A stretch of DNA of 34,577 nucleotides, taken from positions 1 to 34,577 of the forward strand of contig JAJFUQ010000130.1 in assembly GCA_021372355.1 (NCBI GenBank). Reading direction: 5' to 3'. This DNA comes from Nocardiaceae bacterium (GTDB taxonomy: Bacteria > Actinomycetota > Actinomycetes > Mycobacteriales > Mycobacteriaceae). The position numbers were made by a program, and so were the translations under genes. The notes beneath the pieces were generated by a model. That model did not search any database and was not told where the DNA came from. It worked only from the letters and a program-made list of their open reading frames with translations. Numbering within the stretch: the first letter of the stretch is position 1; each line of letters opens with the position of its first letter. This document shows positions 1-9,054 of the stretch, in pieces.

Positions 1-185
1 AAGCCGATCCGGTCGTAGAGTTCGCTCACCTTGTGCAGCGCGGTCGAGGGGTTCTCGGCGACGAACAGCACACCCGTGTCGTACGTCAGCACGACGACGC
101 TTCGGCCCCGCAAGATGCCCTTACGCGCGAGCTCGGAGCGATCGCGCATGATCTGCTCGGCAGATGCGTAGTACGGAAGGGTCAT
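1..185 (-). CDS. prcA: Proteasome subunit alpha, N-terminal part (cut by window edge)
   Basis: The first 61 residues are in the window and the rest lies beyond base 1. They read [20 protein letters not shown] and continue through a stretch ending [19 protein letters not shown], which matches the start of actinobacterial PrcA, including the N-terminal residues that form the gate of the alpha ring. PrcA makes the two outer heptameric rings of the 20S proteasome, which degrades pupylated proteins unfolded by Mpa. The ATG overlaps the stop of prcB as ATGA (4 nt), so translation is probably coupled. Family assignment is from recognised sequence; the ring role is family knowledge. Confidence 0.93.
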   Translation of the reverse strand, partial: MTLPYYASAEQIMRDRSELARKGILRGRSVVVLTYDTGVLFVAENPSTALHKVSELYDRIG

Positions 186-1009
186 CGCGCGTCACCTTCA
201 CTCTGCGTCCGAGCCGTGATCACTGCCCGGGCCAGTTCCTCAGCTTTCGATGGTTCGACTTCTTTGGCACCGTCTGCGTTGAGGACGACGGCAGTCGGGT
301 AGATGCGGCGAGCCAAATCCGGGCCACCGGTGGCCGAGTCGTCGTCAGCCGCATCCCACAACGCCTAGATCGCGATGGACAGGGCCTCGTCCGCGGTGAG
401 GCCCGCGCGGTAGAGCTTCTTCAACGACGACTTCGCGAAAAGCGATCCGGAACCGATCGCGTGGTACCCGTCGCGTTCCTCGCTCCGGCCGCCCACGGCG
501 TCGAACGACACGATCCGGCCCGCCTTGCCGGCATCGGCTTCATCGAGGTCGTAGCCCACGAGCAGCGGAATCGCCGCGAGGCCCTGCATGGCCGCAGGCA
601 GGTTGTTGCGAACCATGGTCGACAGCCGGCTGGCCTTGCCGTCGAACGTCAGCGGAATGCCTTCGATCTTCTCGTAGTGCTCGAGTTCGACTGCGAACAG
701 GCGCACGAGTTCGATCGCGATGCCAGCGGTACCGGCGATGCCGGCAGCCGAGTAATCGTCCGTGATGTAGACCTTCTGGACATCGCGGCTGGCGATGAGA
801 TTGCCCATCGTCGCGCGCCGGTCACCGGCGAGAATCACACCCCCGGCGAACGTCACGGCCACGATCGTCGTGCCGTGCGGCGCGATATCGCCAGCGGGAC
901 CTGTCACCCGACGCCCCGGCAGCATTTCCGGTGCGTGGATCTCGAGAAGTTCACTGAACGAAGAAAGATGAGAACCGTAGTGAAGGAAACCTCCCCGCGC
1001 TTCGGTCAC
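182..1009 (-). pseudogene. prcB: Proteasome subunit beta, interrupted by an in-frame TAG
   Basis: The full frame from GTG (1009) to TGA (182-184) would encode 275 residues, the normal PrcB size. A TAG at 365-367 is codon 215. Upstream of it lie a propeptide of about 46 residues, the processing site HG/TTIVAV giving catalytic Thr47, the DRRATMGN and [15 protein letters not shown] segments and [15 protein letters not shown]. Downstream, the same frame continues with 60 well-conserved residues ([20 protein letters not shown], then [12 protein letters not shown]). M. tuberculosis PrcB has Glu at the stop position as I recall it, so a single GAG-to-TAG change would explain it. The GTG overlaps the pup stop (GTGA). 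Either this is a real nonsense allele or a base-call error; the intact remainder means it is recent if real. A 214-residue product would lack the last quarter of the subunit. Confidence 0.85.
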
Positions 1010-1200
1010 TGGCCGCCCTTTTGCACGTAAGCGCGGACGAAGTCTTCGGCGTTCTCCTCGAGCACGTCGTCGATCTCGTCGAGCAGGTCGTCAGTGTCTG
1101 CGGCGAGCTTCTCGCGGCGCTCTTGGCCAGCGCCAGTCTCACCGGGGACGTCATCATCCTCGTCGCCGCCGCCGACCCGCTTGGTCTGCTCCTGCGCCAT
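1006..1200 (-). CDS. pup: Prokaryotic ubiquitin-like protein Pup
   Basis: This 64-residue protein is acidic, Glu/Asp-rich and probably disordered in its first half, and it ends in Gly-Gly-Gln. Pup is the protein tag for proteasomal degradation. The terminal Gln must be deamidated to Glu by Dop before PafA ligates it to substrate lysines. The central segment [20 protein letters not shown] is the helix that pairs with the Mpa coiled coil. The ATG has a good purine-rich site (AGGGGG) about 5 nt upstream. Its TGA overlaps the prcB GTG start, so pup, prcB and prcA form one translationally coupled unit. pafA is not in this window. Confidence 0.97.
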   Translation of the reverse strand: MAQEQTKRVGGGDEDDDVPGETGAGQERREKLAADTDDLLDEIDDVLEENAEDFVRAYVQKGGQ

Positions 1201-1238
1201 GGCAACCCCCTACGCTTCTACCTAGAACTCCACCGTAC

Positions 1239-1254
1239 CGACGGAAGTCCGTCG
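1239..1254. other. Small hairpin in the dop-pup gap
   Basis: CGACGG and CCGTCG form a 6-bp stem with an AAGT loop in the 93-bp gap between dop and pup. There is no T-tract. It could be a weak attenuator setting the ratio of dop to pup message, or chance. Confidence 0.25.
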
Positions 1255-1293
1255 TTGCCGGTCGAGACGCGTTTTACGTCCCGGATTTGATCT

Positions 1294-2793
1294 TCACGTC
1301 GTCAGCTGATCGACGAGTTCCCGCGCCGAACTGACTGCGTCCAACAGATTTCCGACGTGTGCTCGGCTGCCGCGAAGCGGTTCTAGAGTCGGGATCCGGA
1401 CCAGCGCGTCCCCGCCGAGGTCGAAAATCACCGAGTCCCAACTGGCCGCTGCAATGTCCGCGCCGAACCGGCGGAGGCACTCGCCCCGGAAGTACGCACG
1501 GGTGTCGGTCGGTGGGTTGCGCATCGCGGCGAGCACCTGCTGCTCGGTCACCAGACGCTTCATCGAGCCGCGCGCCACGAGCCGGTTGTAGAGACCCTTG
1601 TCGAGGCGTACGTCCGAATACTGCAGGTCCACGAGGTGCAGCTTCGGTGCAGCCCAGCTCAGGCCCTCACGGCTGCGCATGCCCTCGAGAATCCGCAGCT
1701 TCGCCGGCCAGTCGAGCAGCTCCGCACATTCCATGGGATCGCGTTCAAGCAGGTCGAGAACCATTGCCCAGTTCTCGATGATGTCGCGGACGCGATCGGT
1801 GTTGCGACCCTGACGGTCCATGAACGCGCCGACGCGATCGAGGTACGCACGCTGCAACGCCAGGCCGGTCATCTCGCGTCCGTCGGCGAGAGCTGCCGTT
1901 GCCCGAAGGGTCGGGTCGTGGCTGATGGTGTGCACTGCCGTCACCGGCCGCGCCAACTGCAGGTCGCTGAAGTCGACTCCCGCTTCGACGAGATCGAGCA
2001 CGAGCGCAGTCGTTCCGACCTTGAGGTAGGTCGACATCTCGGCGAGGTTCGCGTCCCCGATGATGACGTGCAGGCGGCGGTACTTGTCGGCGTCCGCGTG
2101 CGGCTCATCGCGCGTGTTGATGATGCCGCGCTTGAGGGTGGTCTCGAGCCCGACCTCGACCTCGATGTAGTCGGCGCGCTGACTGATCTGGAAGCCGGCC
2201 TCGTCGCCGTGCTGGCCGATCCCGACACGTCCGGAACCCGTGAACACCTGGCGCGACACAAAAAAGGGCGTCAGACCAGCGATGATCTGGTTGAACGGCG
2301 TGTCCCGGGACATCAGGTAGTTCTCGTGCGTCCCATACGACGCGCCCTTGCCGTCGACGTTGTTCTTGTACAGCTGCAGTCGCGGCGATCCGGGCACGCT
2401 CGACGCGTGCCGTGCGGCGGCCTCCATCACTCGCTCGCCGGCCTTGTCCCAGATCACGGCGTCGAGCGGATCGGTCACCTCCGGCGCGGAGTACTCCGGA
2501 TGCGCGTGATCGACGTACAACCGCGCACCGTTCGTGAGGATCATGTTCGCCGCGCCGACCTCATCGGCGTCGATGATCGGCGCCGGTCCACCATGGCGGC
2601 TCAGATCGAAACCGCGGGCGTCGCGCAGCGGCGACTCGACCTCGTAATCCCACCGCGTCCGCTTCGCGCGGGGAATCCCCTCCGCGGCCGCGTAGGCGAG
2701 AACGGCCTGCGTGGAGGTGAGGATCGGGTTCGCGGTCGGGTCGCTGGGTGACGAAATCCCGTATTCGACTTCGATGCCGATAATCCGCTGCAT
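1294..2793 (-). CDS. dop: Pup deamidase/depupylase Dop
   Basis: The 499-residue product is nearly colinear with mycobacterial Dop. Visible marks are [18 protein letters not shown] at the N-terminus with metal-ligand glutamates (Glu8, Glu10), catalytic Asp95 in [13 protein letters not shown], and the segments [15 protein letters not shown] and [20 protein letters not shown] of the glutamine-synthetase-like fold. Dop converts Pup-Gln to Pup-Glu and also removes Pup from substrates. A frame extension upstream to 2841 exists, but all the family similarity begins at the ATG at 2793, so I use that start. There is no Shine-Dalgarno in front of it and a -10-like TACAGT lies 7 nt upstream, suggesting a leaderless message. 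The ATPase-SARP regulator gene ends 53 bp upstream on the same strand. Confidence 0.97.
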   Translation of the reverse strand: MQRIIGIEVEYGISSPSDPTANPILTSTQAVLAYAAAEGIPRAKRTRWDYEVESPLRDARGFDLSRHGGPAPIIDADEVGAANMILTNGARLYVDHAHPEYSAPEVTDPLDAVIWDKAGERVMEAAARHASSVPGSPRLQLYKNNVDGKGASYGTHENYLMSRDTPFNQIIAGLTPFFVSRQVFTGSGRVGIGQHGDEAGFQISQRADYIEVEVGLETTLKRGIINTRDEPHADADKYRRLHVIIGDANLAEMSTYLKVGTTALVLDLVEAGVDFSDLQLARPVTAVHTISHDPTLRATAALADGREMTGLALQRAYLDRVGAFMDRQGRNTDRVRDIIENWAMVLDLLERDPMECAELLDWPAKLRILEGMRSREGLSWAAPKLHLVDLQYSDVRLDKGLYNRLVARGSMKRLVTEQQVLAAMRNPPTDTRAYFRGECLRRFGADIAAASWDSVIFDLGGDALVRIPTLEPLRGSRAHVGNLLDAVSSARELVDQLTT

Positions 2794-2806
2794 ATGGCCG
2801 ACTGTA
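2794..2806 (-). promoter_or_regulatory. Candidate leaderless promoter of dop
   Basis: On the minus strand TACAGT (complement of 2801-2806) is followed by seven bases and then the dop ATG at 2793. That spacing would put transcription start on or beside the A of the ATG, as in leaderless actinobacterial genes. No ribosome-binding site is present. No convincing -35 is seen. Inferred from sequence only. Confidence 0.45.
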
Positions 2807-2846
2807 TCCGTCCGCGATCGGTCCTGCGTACGCGACTCCAAACGAT

Positions 2847-5669
2847 TCAGTTGACGCCCATCGCCGCGCGAACTTTTGCGCGGTCCCGGCGCGCACGCTC
2901 AGCGGCCGTGTGATCGCCGAGCGTTGAGTGGATGAGCGCGAGCAGTTCCCATGGTCGATCTTGATACGGCTCCCACCGGAGCGACAATTCGGCCGCTTGC
3001 CGAGCCGGCCCGAGCTCACCTGCGCGCCACAGCTCCGCAGCCTGGTCCAGCGCGATACCTGCGGCCGCGGTCCGAAGGCGCTCGCGTTCGGCGGCGATGA
3101 ACTCCACCCGTCCCTCGTTCGGGAGCAACTCGCCCCGGTAAACGTCCAGGGCGCGGGCGCGAAACCGAATTCGATCATCGGATTCGACGGAACGATGTGC
3201 GCGGTTGACGTTGTCCTCGAACGTGCGGACATCCGACGAGCAATGGTCCGGCAGGTGGAGTCGATACGCGTCTCCGGCGCGCTCGACCGCAATCTTCGTC
3301 CCGGCCAGCAACGCGCGAATGCTCGAGACCGCTACCTGCAGACGATGGCTCGCCACCTTGTGTCCGACGTCGGGCCAGATGGCGTCCTCGAGGAACTCAT
3401 GCCGACACGGCCTCCCCGCGTTGAGCGCGAGAATCCCCAGAAGGGACCGCGCCTGTGGTCGCAGAACGCCGGCGTCGAGAGCGGCGCCCGCCGTCTCGAT
3501 CCGCAAGCCACCGAAGCAGAAGACACCGCCCGACTGGATATCGACACTGTGCGGCGTCGCTTGGGCGGCCCGGAACGCGGCCAAGGGGAATCCGCACGCC
3601 GATGCCACCGACTGTGCCTCCGCGGCACGCGACTCGATGGCCCCGAGTGCGAGAGCCCGCGCCCCACGCATGCGGAACTCGTCTGCTGTCGCGGCGAGTT
3701 CGGCGGCCACGGCGGTCGTCCCGCCACCCGCGTAGAGATCCAGAATCTGGCACCACAGGGCGAGAACGTGCGCATCGAGTTCGACGAACCGCTTCCGGGC
3801 GTCTCCGAGGTCGATCGCGGCGGTGACCGGGTCACCACTCAGCAGTCGGGCAGCGCCGATCATCAGAGTGAGAAATGCGGACCCCCAGCGATCACCCCGC
3901 ACGTCGCAGTCGTCCTTCATCTGCGTGCAAATGGCGAGACGCCATACCGCGCGCTGACCGACCACAAGAACGACTTCCTGCAGCGCGTGCGCAACCCGGG
4001 CGACCCAGGGAAACCCATCACCTTCGGCGACCACGATGAGTTCGCCGAGGACACCGGCGGCGTCCTCGCCCGCGGAATTCGCCGCATCCGCGATCGCCAG
4101 GCCGACGCCCGCTAGAGCGGACAACAGTGGCGCAACTGTGTGGTCAGACCGTATTCGCCCCAGCGACGACCCCGCCCGGCCGAGTTCCCCCGCCACCAAC
4201 GCCAGCAGACCGTTGACCGTTCGACCGGCGTCGTCCCCCGTCTGGTCTTCGATAAACGGCGGAATCGGTCCCGCCAAGGCGGCCCGGAACCGGGCACTCC
4301 AGTGCCCCTGCGCCGATTGTCGCTGCGGGATCGGTCGCGCACGGGGCAGCCATCCCACGACGGCCTCCGATTCGGCCCGACATTGCCGCCGGTAGCTCGG
4401 CTCATCGTGCATGTCGTGCGCAACCTGGTAGGCGTCCACCGCGTCGGCGAGTTGGCCGTGCCGAGCGTGTCGACGAGCGATCGCGAGTGCGATCCACGGA
4501 TCTCGACTCCAACTGTTCGGGGCGGAGATCCCCCCGTGATCGTCGACGACGTCACCGATTTCGACGGAATGCTCACGAACAATCTGCGACACCCTCGCCC
4601 AGTTGTCCGCTTTGGCGAAAGCTCTCGCTGCCGAGCGCAATCGGCCGTGTCTCGAGAGAACCTCGCCGCTGCGGGCGTACCAGGCGCGGGCGCCGGCATG
4701 ACCGAGCTCCTCGACGATGACCTGTTCGAGGTGCAAGCGCAGGACCTCGTGGTACCGGTACTCGATGCCGTCGTCGGTCGACACGAAGAGTTGCCGAAGT
4801 TCAAGTTCAGACAGGATGCGTGCGCTACCTGCGGTGTCGAGGAGTTCGTCGCACAGATCCGCAGTGAGGCGATCGAGGGTGCAGGTGCGCAATAAGAAGC
4901 GCCGATGTTCGTCGGGAAGATCCGCGAGAACATGGCGCGTCAGATACGAGCGAACCAGTCGCGAGCTGGCGCCCAGCTCGAGCACAGCCTGATGTCGTGC
5001 GCCGGTACTTCGACCAGCGGTCGCGAGGTGGAACAACTGAAGACCGGCCGCCCATCCCCCGGTGCGGCGCGTGAGGATGGCCGCGGCATCAGGCCGCAGA
5101 GGCTCCCGATAGATCTTCTCGAACAGCTCCTCGACCTCCCACGGGCGGAACCGCAGAGCCGTGCCATCGACCTCGGCAGCCACTCCCGATCCCCGTAGCC
5201 GCGGCATGTTGATCGATGAACCACGCCGACTCCCGAACAGCAGACGCAGACCGCGCGGGCGGAGATCGACGAACCGTTCGAGTGCCCGTTCGGCCGGGGT
5301 GCCCGCGATTTCGTGCAGATCGTCGCAGATCAGCAGGCCTTCGAGGCCGTCGACATCTTCGAGCCTCGCGAGAAGGTCCGACATGGTGAGCGGGCAATCC
5401 AGCCCAGTGAATCCCGGAACCGCCCGGGCGAGGTTTGCCACGAGCGCAGCTTCGGTGTCGTCGTCCGCAGTCGCTCGGTACCAGCCCGGCTCCCGTGACG
5501 CGTGTGCGGCGATCTGTGCGAGAAGCGTCGTCTTTCCAGACCCGGCCGGCGCGACGACGAGCCCGACCGTGCCGGCCGACTCGAACGAGAGTTGCTTCTC
5601 CAAACGTGGCCGGACAAGTCCGATGGGGTCGGGAGGGCGAAGCTTCTCGCGAAGGACCAATGGCTGCAC
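2847..5669 (-). CDS. STAND-type ATPase with C-terminal SARP (wHTH-BTAD) domain, transcriptional regulator
   Basis: The 940-residue protein begins with a MalT/LuxR-like NTPase: Walker A APAGSGKT at 40-47, Walker B GLLICDD at 111-117, a GGWAAGLQL motif near 204-212. A helical repeat region of about 320-700 follows. The C-terminus has an OmpR-like winged helix at about 715-805 ([18 protein letters not shown], then [10 protein letters not shown]) and a bacterial transcriptional activator domain at about 812-935. This is the large-SARP architecture turned around, with the ATPase first and the SARP DNA-binding part last. Such proteins activate promoters carrying heptamer direct repeats. A tandem repeat of that kind lies just upstream at 5786-5807. 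The GTG start at 5669 has GAGG about 7 nt upstream. It reads toward dop with a 53-bp gap, so it may co-transcribe with or control the proteasome operon (inference). Confidence 0.85.
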   Translation of the reverse strand: MQPLVLREKLRPPDPIGLVRPRLEKQLSFESAGTVGLVVAPAGSGKTTLLAQIAAHASREPGWYRATADDDTEAALVANLARAVPGFTGLDCPLTMSDLLARLEDVDGLEGLLICDDLHEIAGTPAERALERFVDLRPRGLRLLFGSRRGSSINMPRLRGSGVAAEVDGTALRFRPWEVEELFEKIYREPLRPDAAAILTRRTGGWAAGLQLFHLATAGRSTGARHQAVLELGASSRLVRSYLTRHVLADLPDEHRRFLLRTCTLDRLTADLCDELLDTAGSARILSELELRQLFVSTDDGIEYRYHEVLRLHLEQVIVEELGHAGARAWYARSGEVLSRHGRLRSAARAFAKADNWARVSQIVREHSVEIGDVVDDHGGISAPNSWSRDPWIALAIARRHARHGQLADAVDAYQVAHDMHDEPSYRRQCRAESEAVVGWLPRARPIPQRQSAQGHWSARFRAALAGPIPPFIEDQTGDDAGRTVNGLLALVAGELGRAGSSLGRIRSDHTVAPLLSALAGVGLAIADAANSAGEDAAGVLGELIVVAEGDGFPWVARVAHALQEVVLVVGQRAVWRLAICTQMKDDCDVRGDRWGSAFLTLMIGAARLLSGDPVTAAIDLGDARKRFVELDAHVLALWCQILDLYAGGGTTAVAAELAATADEFRMRGARALALGAIESRAAEAQSVASACGFPLAAFRAAQATPHSVDIQSGGVFCFGGLRIETAGAALDAGVLRPQARSLLGILALNAGRPCRHEFLEDAIWPDVGHKVASHRLQVAVSSIRALLAGTKIAVERAGDAYRLHLPDHCSSDVRTFEDNVNRAHRSVESDDRIRFRARALDVYRGELLPNEGRVEFIAAERERLRTAAAGIALDQAAELWRAGELGPARQAAELSLRWEPYQDRPWELLALIHSTLGDHTAAERARRDRAKVRAAMGVN

Positions 5670-5785
5670 GGCATACCTCGTCGGTGAGATGAGATGACTG
5701 CGCTGTCACGATCGCCAATGACCGATCTGTCTAGATCGACTCAACCCCACGGTACTCAGAGACCGCCCGCCCCGAAGGACATTGT

Positions 5786-5818
5786 GTTGAGCACTTGTTG
5801 AGCACTTCATCTGACACT
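5786..5818 (+). promoter_or_regulatory. Tandem 11-bp repeat and -10-like hexamer, candidate SARP operator/promoter
   Basis: GTTGAGCACTT occurs twice head to tail at 5786-5796 and 5797-5807. The heptamer TTGAGCA is therefore repeated with 11-bp period, one helical turn, as in known SARP sites (TCGAGC-type heptamers with 4-bp spacers). The second heptamer ends at 5804. Eight bases later comes GACACT (5813-5818), a -10-like hexamer at the spacing known for SARP-activated promoters. It faces the LuxR-type gene at 5862 and sits 117 bp upstream of the SARP gene start. Repeat is seen; operator role is inferred. Confidence 0.6.
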
Positions 5819-5861
5819 CAAGGGCAACCGAAGAGGCACCGTTCGATGGAGGCAAATGATC

Positions 5862-6488
5862 ATGGAGGCACGCGTCAACACCTTTGTCTATTCGACCGAT
5901 CCGATCCTGCGGGCCGGAGTCGAGAGTCAGCTGCGGATGCGCGCGGAACTTGCCATTCTCAAGACCTCCCAGCGGTACGCCGCCAACGTGTCGGTATTGG
6001 TCGCAGACGCTCTGGACGCCGAGGTCAGGCATGTTTTGACCGACCTCGCACGGAACTCGCGCTCACGAAAACTCCTCGTACTCCGGCATGTCGAGGAGAC
6101 GGCGTTGATCTCCGCTGCCGACGACGGAGTGAACGGCGTCTTGCGGCGCAGCGAAGCCACTTCGGACGCGCTGACCCGCGCGATCCTGCGCCTCAACCGT
6201 GGTGAAGGTGTCATTCCCGCGGACCTTTTGGGCACACTCCTCAACCAAGTCGGGCGCCTTCAGAGGCAGGTTCTCACTCCGCGCGGGGTCAGCTTCACGG
6301 GTCTCACCGATCGCGAGGTCAAAGTCCTGCGGCTGGTCGCCGAAGGGCACGACACCTCCGAGATCGCGGCCGAACTCAGCTACAGCCAGCGCACGGTCAA
6401 GAACGTCCTCCATGACGTCACGACCCGTCTCCAGCTTCGCAACCGATCGCATGCCGTCGCGTACGCGATGCGGGAGGGCTTGATCTAG
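5862..6488 (+). CDS. LuxR/NarL-type regulator with atypical receiver domain
   Basis: The 208-residue protein has a CheY-like N-terminal region (about 5-125) and a clear LuxR-type helix-turn-helix at about 145-205 (FTGLTDREVKVLRLVAEGHD, then SEIAAELSYSQRTVKNVLHD). The receiver lacks the usual DD acidic pair; only STDP is present. The switch lysine appears replaced (GVLRRSE where family members have GYLLK). Asp49 in VLVADA may sit at the phosphorylation position. It may therefore work without phosphorylation. Start: two ATGs lie in frame, at 5856 and 5862. GGAGG at 5848-5852 is 3 nt from the first and 9 nt from the second, so I choose 5862. No histidine kinase is nearby. It is divergent from the ATPase-SARP gene, with which it shares an upstream repeat. 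Confidence 0.8.
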   Translation: MEARVNTFVYSTDPILRAGVESQLRMRAELAILKTSQRYAANVSVLVADALDAEVRHVLTDLARNSRSRKLLVLRHVEETALISAADDGVNGVLRRSEATSDALTRAILRLNRGEGVIPADLLGTLLNQVGRLQRQVLTPRGVSFTGLTDREVKVLRLVAEGHDTSEIAAELSYSQRTVKNVLHDVTTRLQLRNRSHAVAYAMREGLI

Positions 6489-6493
6489 GACGA

Positions 6494-7804
6494 TCACGCC
6501 GACTCCGGGTCTCCACCGCCGCGGATGCCCCGACGCTCGTCGAGGATCTGCCGAAGCGTCTCGGTGGGTGTCGCTGGACCGGTACCGGGCAGTGGTGTGC
6601 CCTCGGCTTCGTAGGTGTGACCGTCTGGGGTGACAAGTCGCAGCACCCTTCTGGGGGTGATGATGTCGACCCGCAGACCGAGCTCTGTCTTGATGTAATT
6701 GCACCGCTCGCACAGCCCATCGCCATTGGACAGTTCTGTCTTGCGACGCTTCGCCCACGGCTTGCGGTGGTCGATGTGTTTGATCTCGGCGTTGCAGAAA
6801 GGGTTTCGGCACGTGCGATCGCGGGCGATGATCGCCCGGCGCATGCCGGCTGGAAAAGTGCGCCGCTTCGATTCCATCGCGATGAGCTCGCCTGTCTCCG
6901 GGGCGGCGTACAGCCGCCGAATCCAGACCTTTGTCGCATCCACGACGAGTCTCCGAGCTCGAAACCCGGGAATCGGTCCATATCCCGGCACATACGCGGA
7001 CTCGTCCGAACCACGCAGCAGGGTCCGTTCGTTCATCACGAGCTGCACCTCGACGTTTAGCGACGGTGCGGGCGCTCCGAGTGCACGCTCGGCCAGCACG
7101 TCCGCCATCAATTCGCCGATGCGGCGCGTCTCGTTCCGGCTCGTGAGCGCATCCTGGGCAGCCGCAGCAAGCGCGCGGTGAACCGCCATCGCCTTCTCGA
7201 ACGGCATCCGCGCAGTGAGCCGCGCGGTGCCGTCCGGCTCCGTGTAGGTGGCGACAAGCTCGACCGACCGGCTCGCCGGGTTCGACGCTCAGCACCGTCC
7301 GGGTCGATACGGTCGGCGGTCGCCCGAGCAAGATCGCGAACCTTACGATCGCCGGCACCGGTGAGCTTGGCGGCGATCTCGTGGTCGACCTCCTGGCGGT
7401 CGACCGTCGAGAGGTGGCTCGTCTCCTTTGAGATCGTGGCTGCCCGGCGCTCGGACAACTTTCCCTCTCAACAGCTGCAGAGTCGCCGGCAGCGCCTCCG
7501 TGAGCGACTTGGCGAGGTTCACGTGATCGCTGCCTCTGCGCGGTGAATCCCGACGCGCGAGTGCCACCATGCTCGCCACGGTGCGAGCGATACGTTCCGG
7601 ACGCCACTTCGGCCGCGCGGCCTTCTCCGCCTGCAGCAGCTCCATCGTCGCGCGTGCCTGAGCCGCTGCCGCAGCCGACTTGACCGCCTCCGCGGTCTCG
7701 ATGAGGTCGATCAACGCACCCCTCTCCAATACGTGAACATTGGCGTCGCCAAAGGCCCGCACCACCTGTGCGGGGGTTAGCGATTCGATAGCTACAGCGG
7801 TCAC
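6494..7804 (-). pseudogene. DUF222/HNH endonuclease (13E12-repeat type), two frameshifts
   Basis: The N-terminal DUF222-like part (SLTPAQVVRAFGDANVHV, later ALARRDSPRRGSDHVNLAKS) and the C-terminal HNH nuclease (RDRTCRNPFCNAEIKHIDHR, then NGDGLCERCNYIK) belong to one gene of about 436 codons. The reading frame shifts near 7456-7463 (one extra base) into the frame giving LSERRAATISKETSHLSTVD, and shifts back near 7280-7290 (one missing base) to give NPASRSVELVATYTEPDGTA. The middle frame contains good family sequence, so the gene was whole. Net shift is zero, but a stop lies in between at 7343. HNH and Cys motifs are intact. Start taken as GTG at 7804; the frame is open to 7870, but the extra residues are not family-like. 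Could be decay or two sequence errors. Such genes are multicopy in mycobacteria and relatives. Confidence 0.8.
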
Positions 7805-7812
7805 GATTCGAA

Positions 7813-7839
7813 CGTATATGCGAACCCTGAGGTCGTCAA
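7813..7839 (-). promoter_or_regulatory. Candidate promoter of the HNH gene
   Basis: On the minus strand TTGACG (complement of 7834-7839) is followed after 15 bp by TATACG (complement of 7813-7818). The GTG at 7804 lies 8 nt downstream, so the message could be leaderless. A CGAAC direct repeat with 12-bp period overlaps the -10. Spacer is shorter than the usual 16-18 bp, so confidence is modest. Confidence 0.35.
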
Positions 7840-7990
7840 GATGCTCACGACGATGTTTCGGAAGTGACAAAAAGGCGTCTGAAACTGTGCAAATCCGCAG
7901 GTAACGAGTCGTGCCATTCAGCGTCGACGAGATTCGTCACACGGCGATTCACTCTGGACGTTGTCCTGGTCATGTGGTTTGCTGCATCGC

Positions 7991-9016
7991 ATGAAGCAGT
8001 CTGGTGCCCACCTGATCGTCTTCAATCAGCAGATCACTCCGAGCGATCACCTCATTCGCCTCGCGAGTACCAATGAACCGGTTGCCCAGCCGCTCGCGAC
8101 CCTTGTCGGACAACAGAACGGACTGTGTGGGGCAGCGGTGCGGGGACAGTTGTTCCTCGCGACCGCGACCACGGAGTGTCCAGTCCGTCTGCGAATCGAA
8201 GTGCTCGACGACTCCCCCGAGATGGACGACCGTTGGCAGGACATCGTGGAGGTCTCCTTCACTCCGCAGTCGATACCGGTACGCCTCCTCGGGGCCGACT
8301 CGGAGATGTATCCGCTCGGACTGATGGGTGGTTTCGAACCGGGACGCACTTACCGAGTGCGTTACTGCGTCAACGGTTTTGGAAAACTGCAGCCAGGGAT
8401 GCGAGATGCGTACCAACTACAGCTCTGGCCGGCGCCGATCGGTCCAGACGTGATCGTCAAAGAGACCAGCGAGGCCGCGACCCGATGCCACAGCACCACC
8501 GCGACCGCGGCTGAGAACCTGCGAATCGTCGAAGCCGAGCTGGCACGGCTCGAATCCGAGCGCATTACTGCACTCGCAACCGAGCTAACGTCCCCCTTCC
8601 CACCGGGCCAATCCCTTCTCATCCGGACCGACTTCACCGACGAAGCAGCGTGGGAGGAAACAGTCCAAGCGGCGATGGAACCGTTGGACGTCGGCGGAAT
8701 CGAGGCGTGGGCGAATCTGTCGCTTGTCGATGATTCGCAATTCGATTCGATGCCGATCGACAAGCTTCGACGATTCGTCGCCGACTACGGCTACACCTTC
8801 GTCGCAGACAGCCGCACGATCACCGACCCCGAGCACCCGATCCTCGCGCTCAACAACAACGAGTACGACCCCGAACTCGACAGATACCCCACGCTGCGAG
8901 TCGCACCAAGCCAGATGTTCTGGATCGAATCGAATCTGTCCATCGCCAACATGTGGTTCAGCTCGTTTGCGTCGGGCGCCGATCCGGACGGCGTCTTCCG
9001 CGGCTTTTCGGACTGA
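7991..9016 (+). CDS. Two-domain protein with C-terminal DUF6924-like domain
   Basis: The product is 341 residues from the ATG at 7991. The N-terminal half (to about 165) looks beta-rich and has a cysteine-containing segment GRTYRVRYCVNGFG and LQLWPAPIGPDVIVKETSEA. The C-terminal half (about 195-341) has LLIRTDFTDEAAWEETVQAA, FVADSRTITDPEHPILAL, and a signature ending SNLSIANMWFSSFASGADPD-GVFRGF, which I recognise as DUF6924-like. No catalytic motif, signal peptide or membrane segment is visible. The function is unknown; such domains are common in actinobacteria in variable neighbourhoods. An upstream in-frame ATG at 7961 exists but gives a poor Cys/Trp-rich lead and has no ribosome site. Gene limits are firm at the stop. 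Confidence 0.65.
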   Translation: MKQSGAHLIVFNQQITPSDHLIRLASTNEPVAQPLATLVGQQNGLCGAAVRGQLFLATATTECPVRLRIEVLDDSPEMDDRWQDIVEVSFTPQSIPVRLLGADSEMYPLGLMGGFEPGRTYRVRYCVNGFGKLQPGMRDAYQLQLWPAPIGPDVIVKETSEAATRCHSTTATAAENLRIVEAELARLESERITALATELTSPFPPGQSLLIRTDFTDEAAWEETVQAAMEPLDVGGIEAWANLSLVDDSQFDSMPIDKLRRFVADYGYTFVADSRTITDPEHPILALNNNEYDPELDRYPTLRVAPSQMFWIESNLSIANMWFSSFASGADPDGVFRGFSD

Positions 9017-9054
9017 TCGCCGGCATCCGAACCCCGACGGTGTATGAGATTCAC

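Noticed and set aside
365..367. Recoding of TAG as an amino acid in prcB
   Set aside because: No pyrrolysine-type context or genes are visible, and other genes here also end in TAG (dop-region regulators, trmI); nonsense change or base-call error is simpler.
1636..2751. 371-codon plus-strand open frame over dop
   Set aside because: Antisense to a nearly invariant Dop protein; no recognisable product.
7811..7825. LexA (SOS) box upstream of the HNH gene
   Set aside because: CGAAC occurs as a direct repeat, not as the inverted CGAAC-N4-GTTCG required for the mycobacterial-type box.
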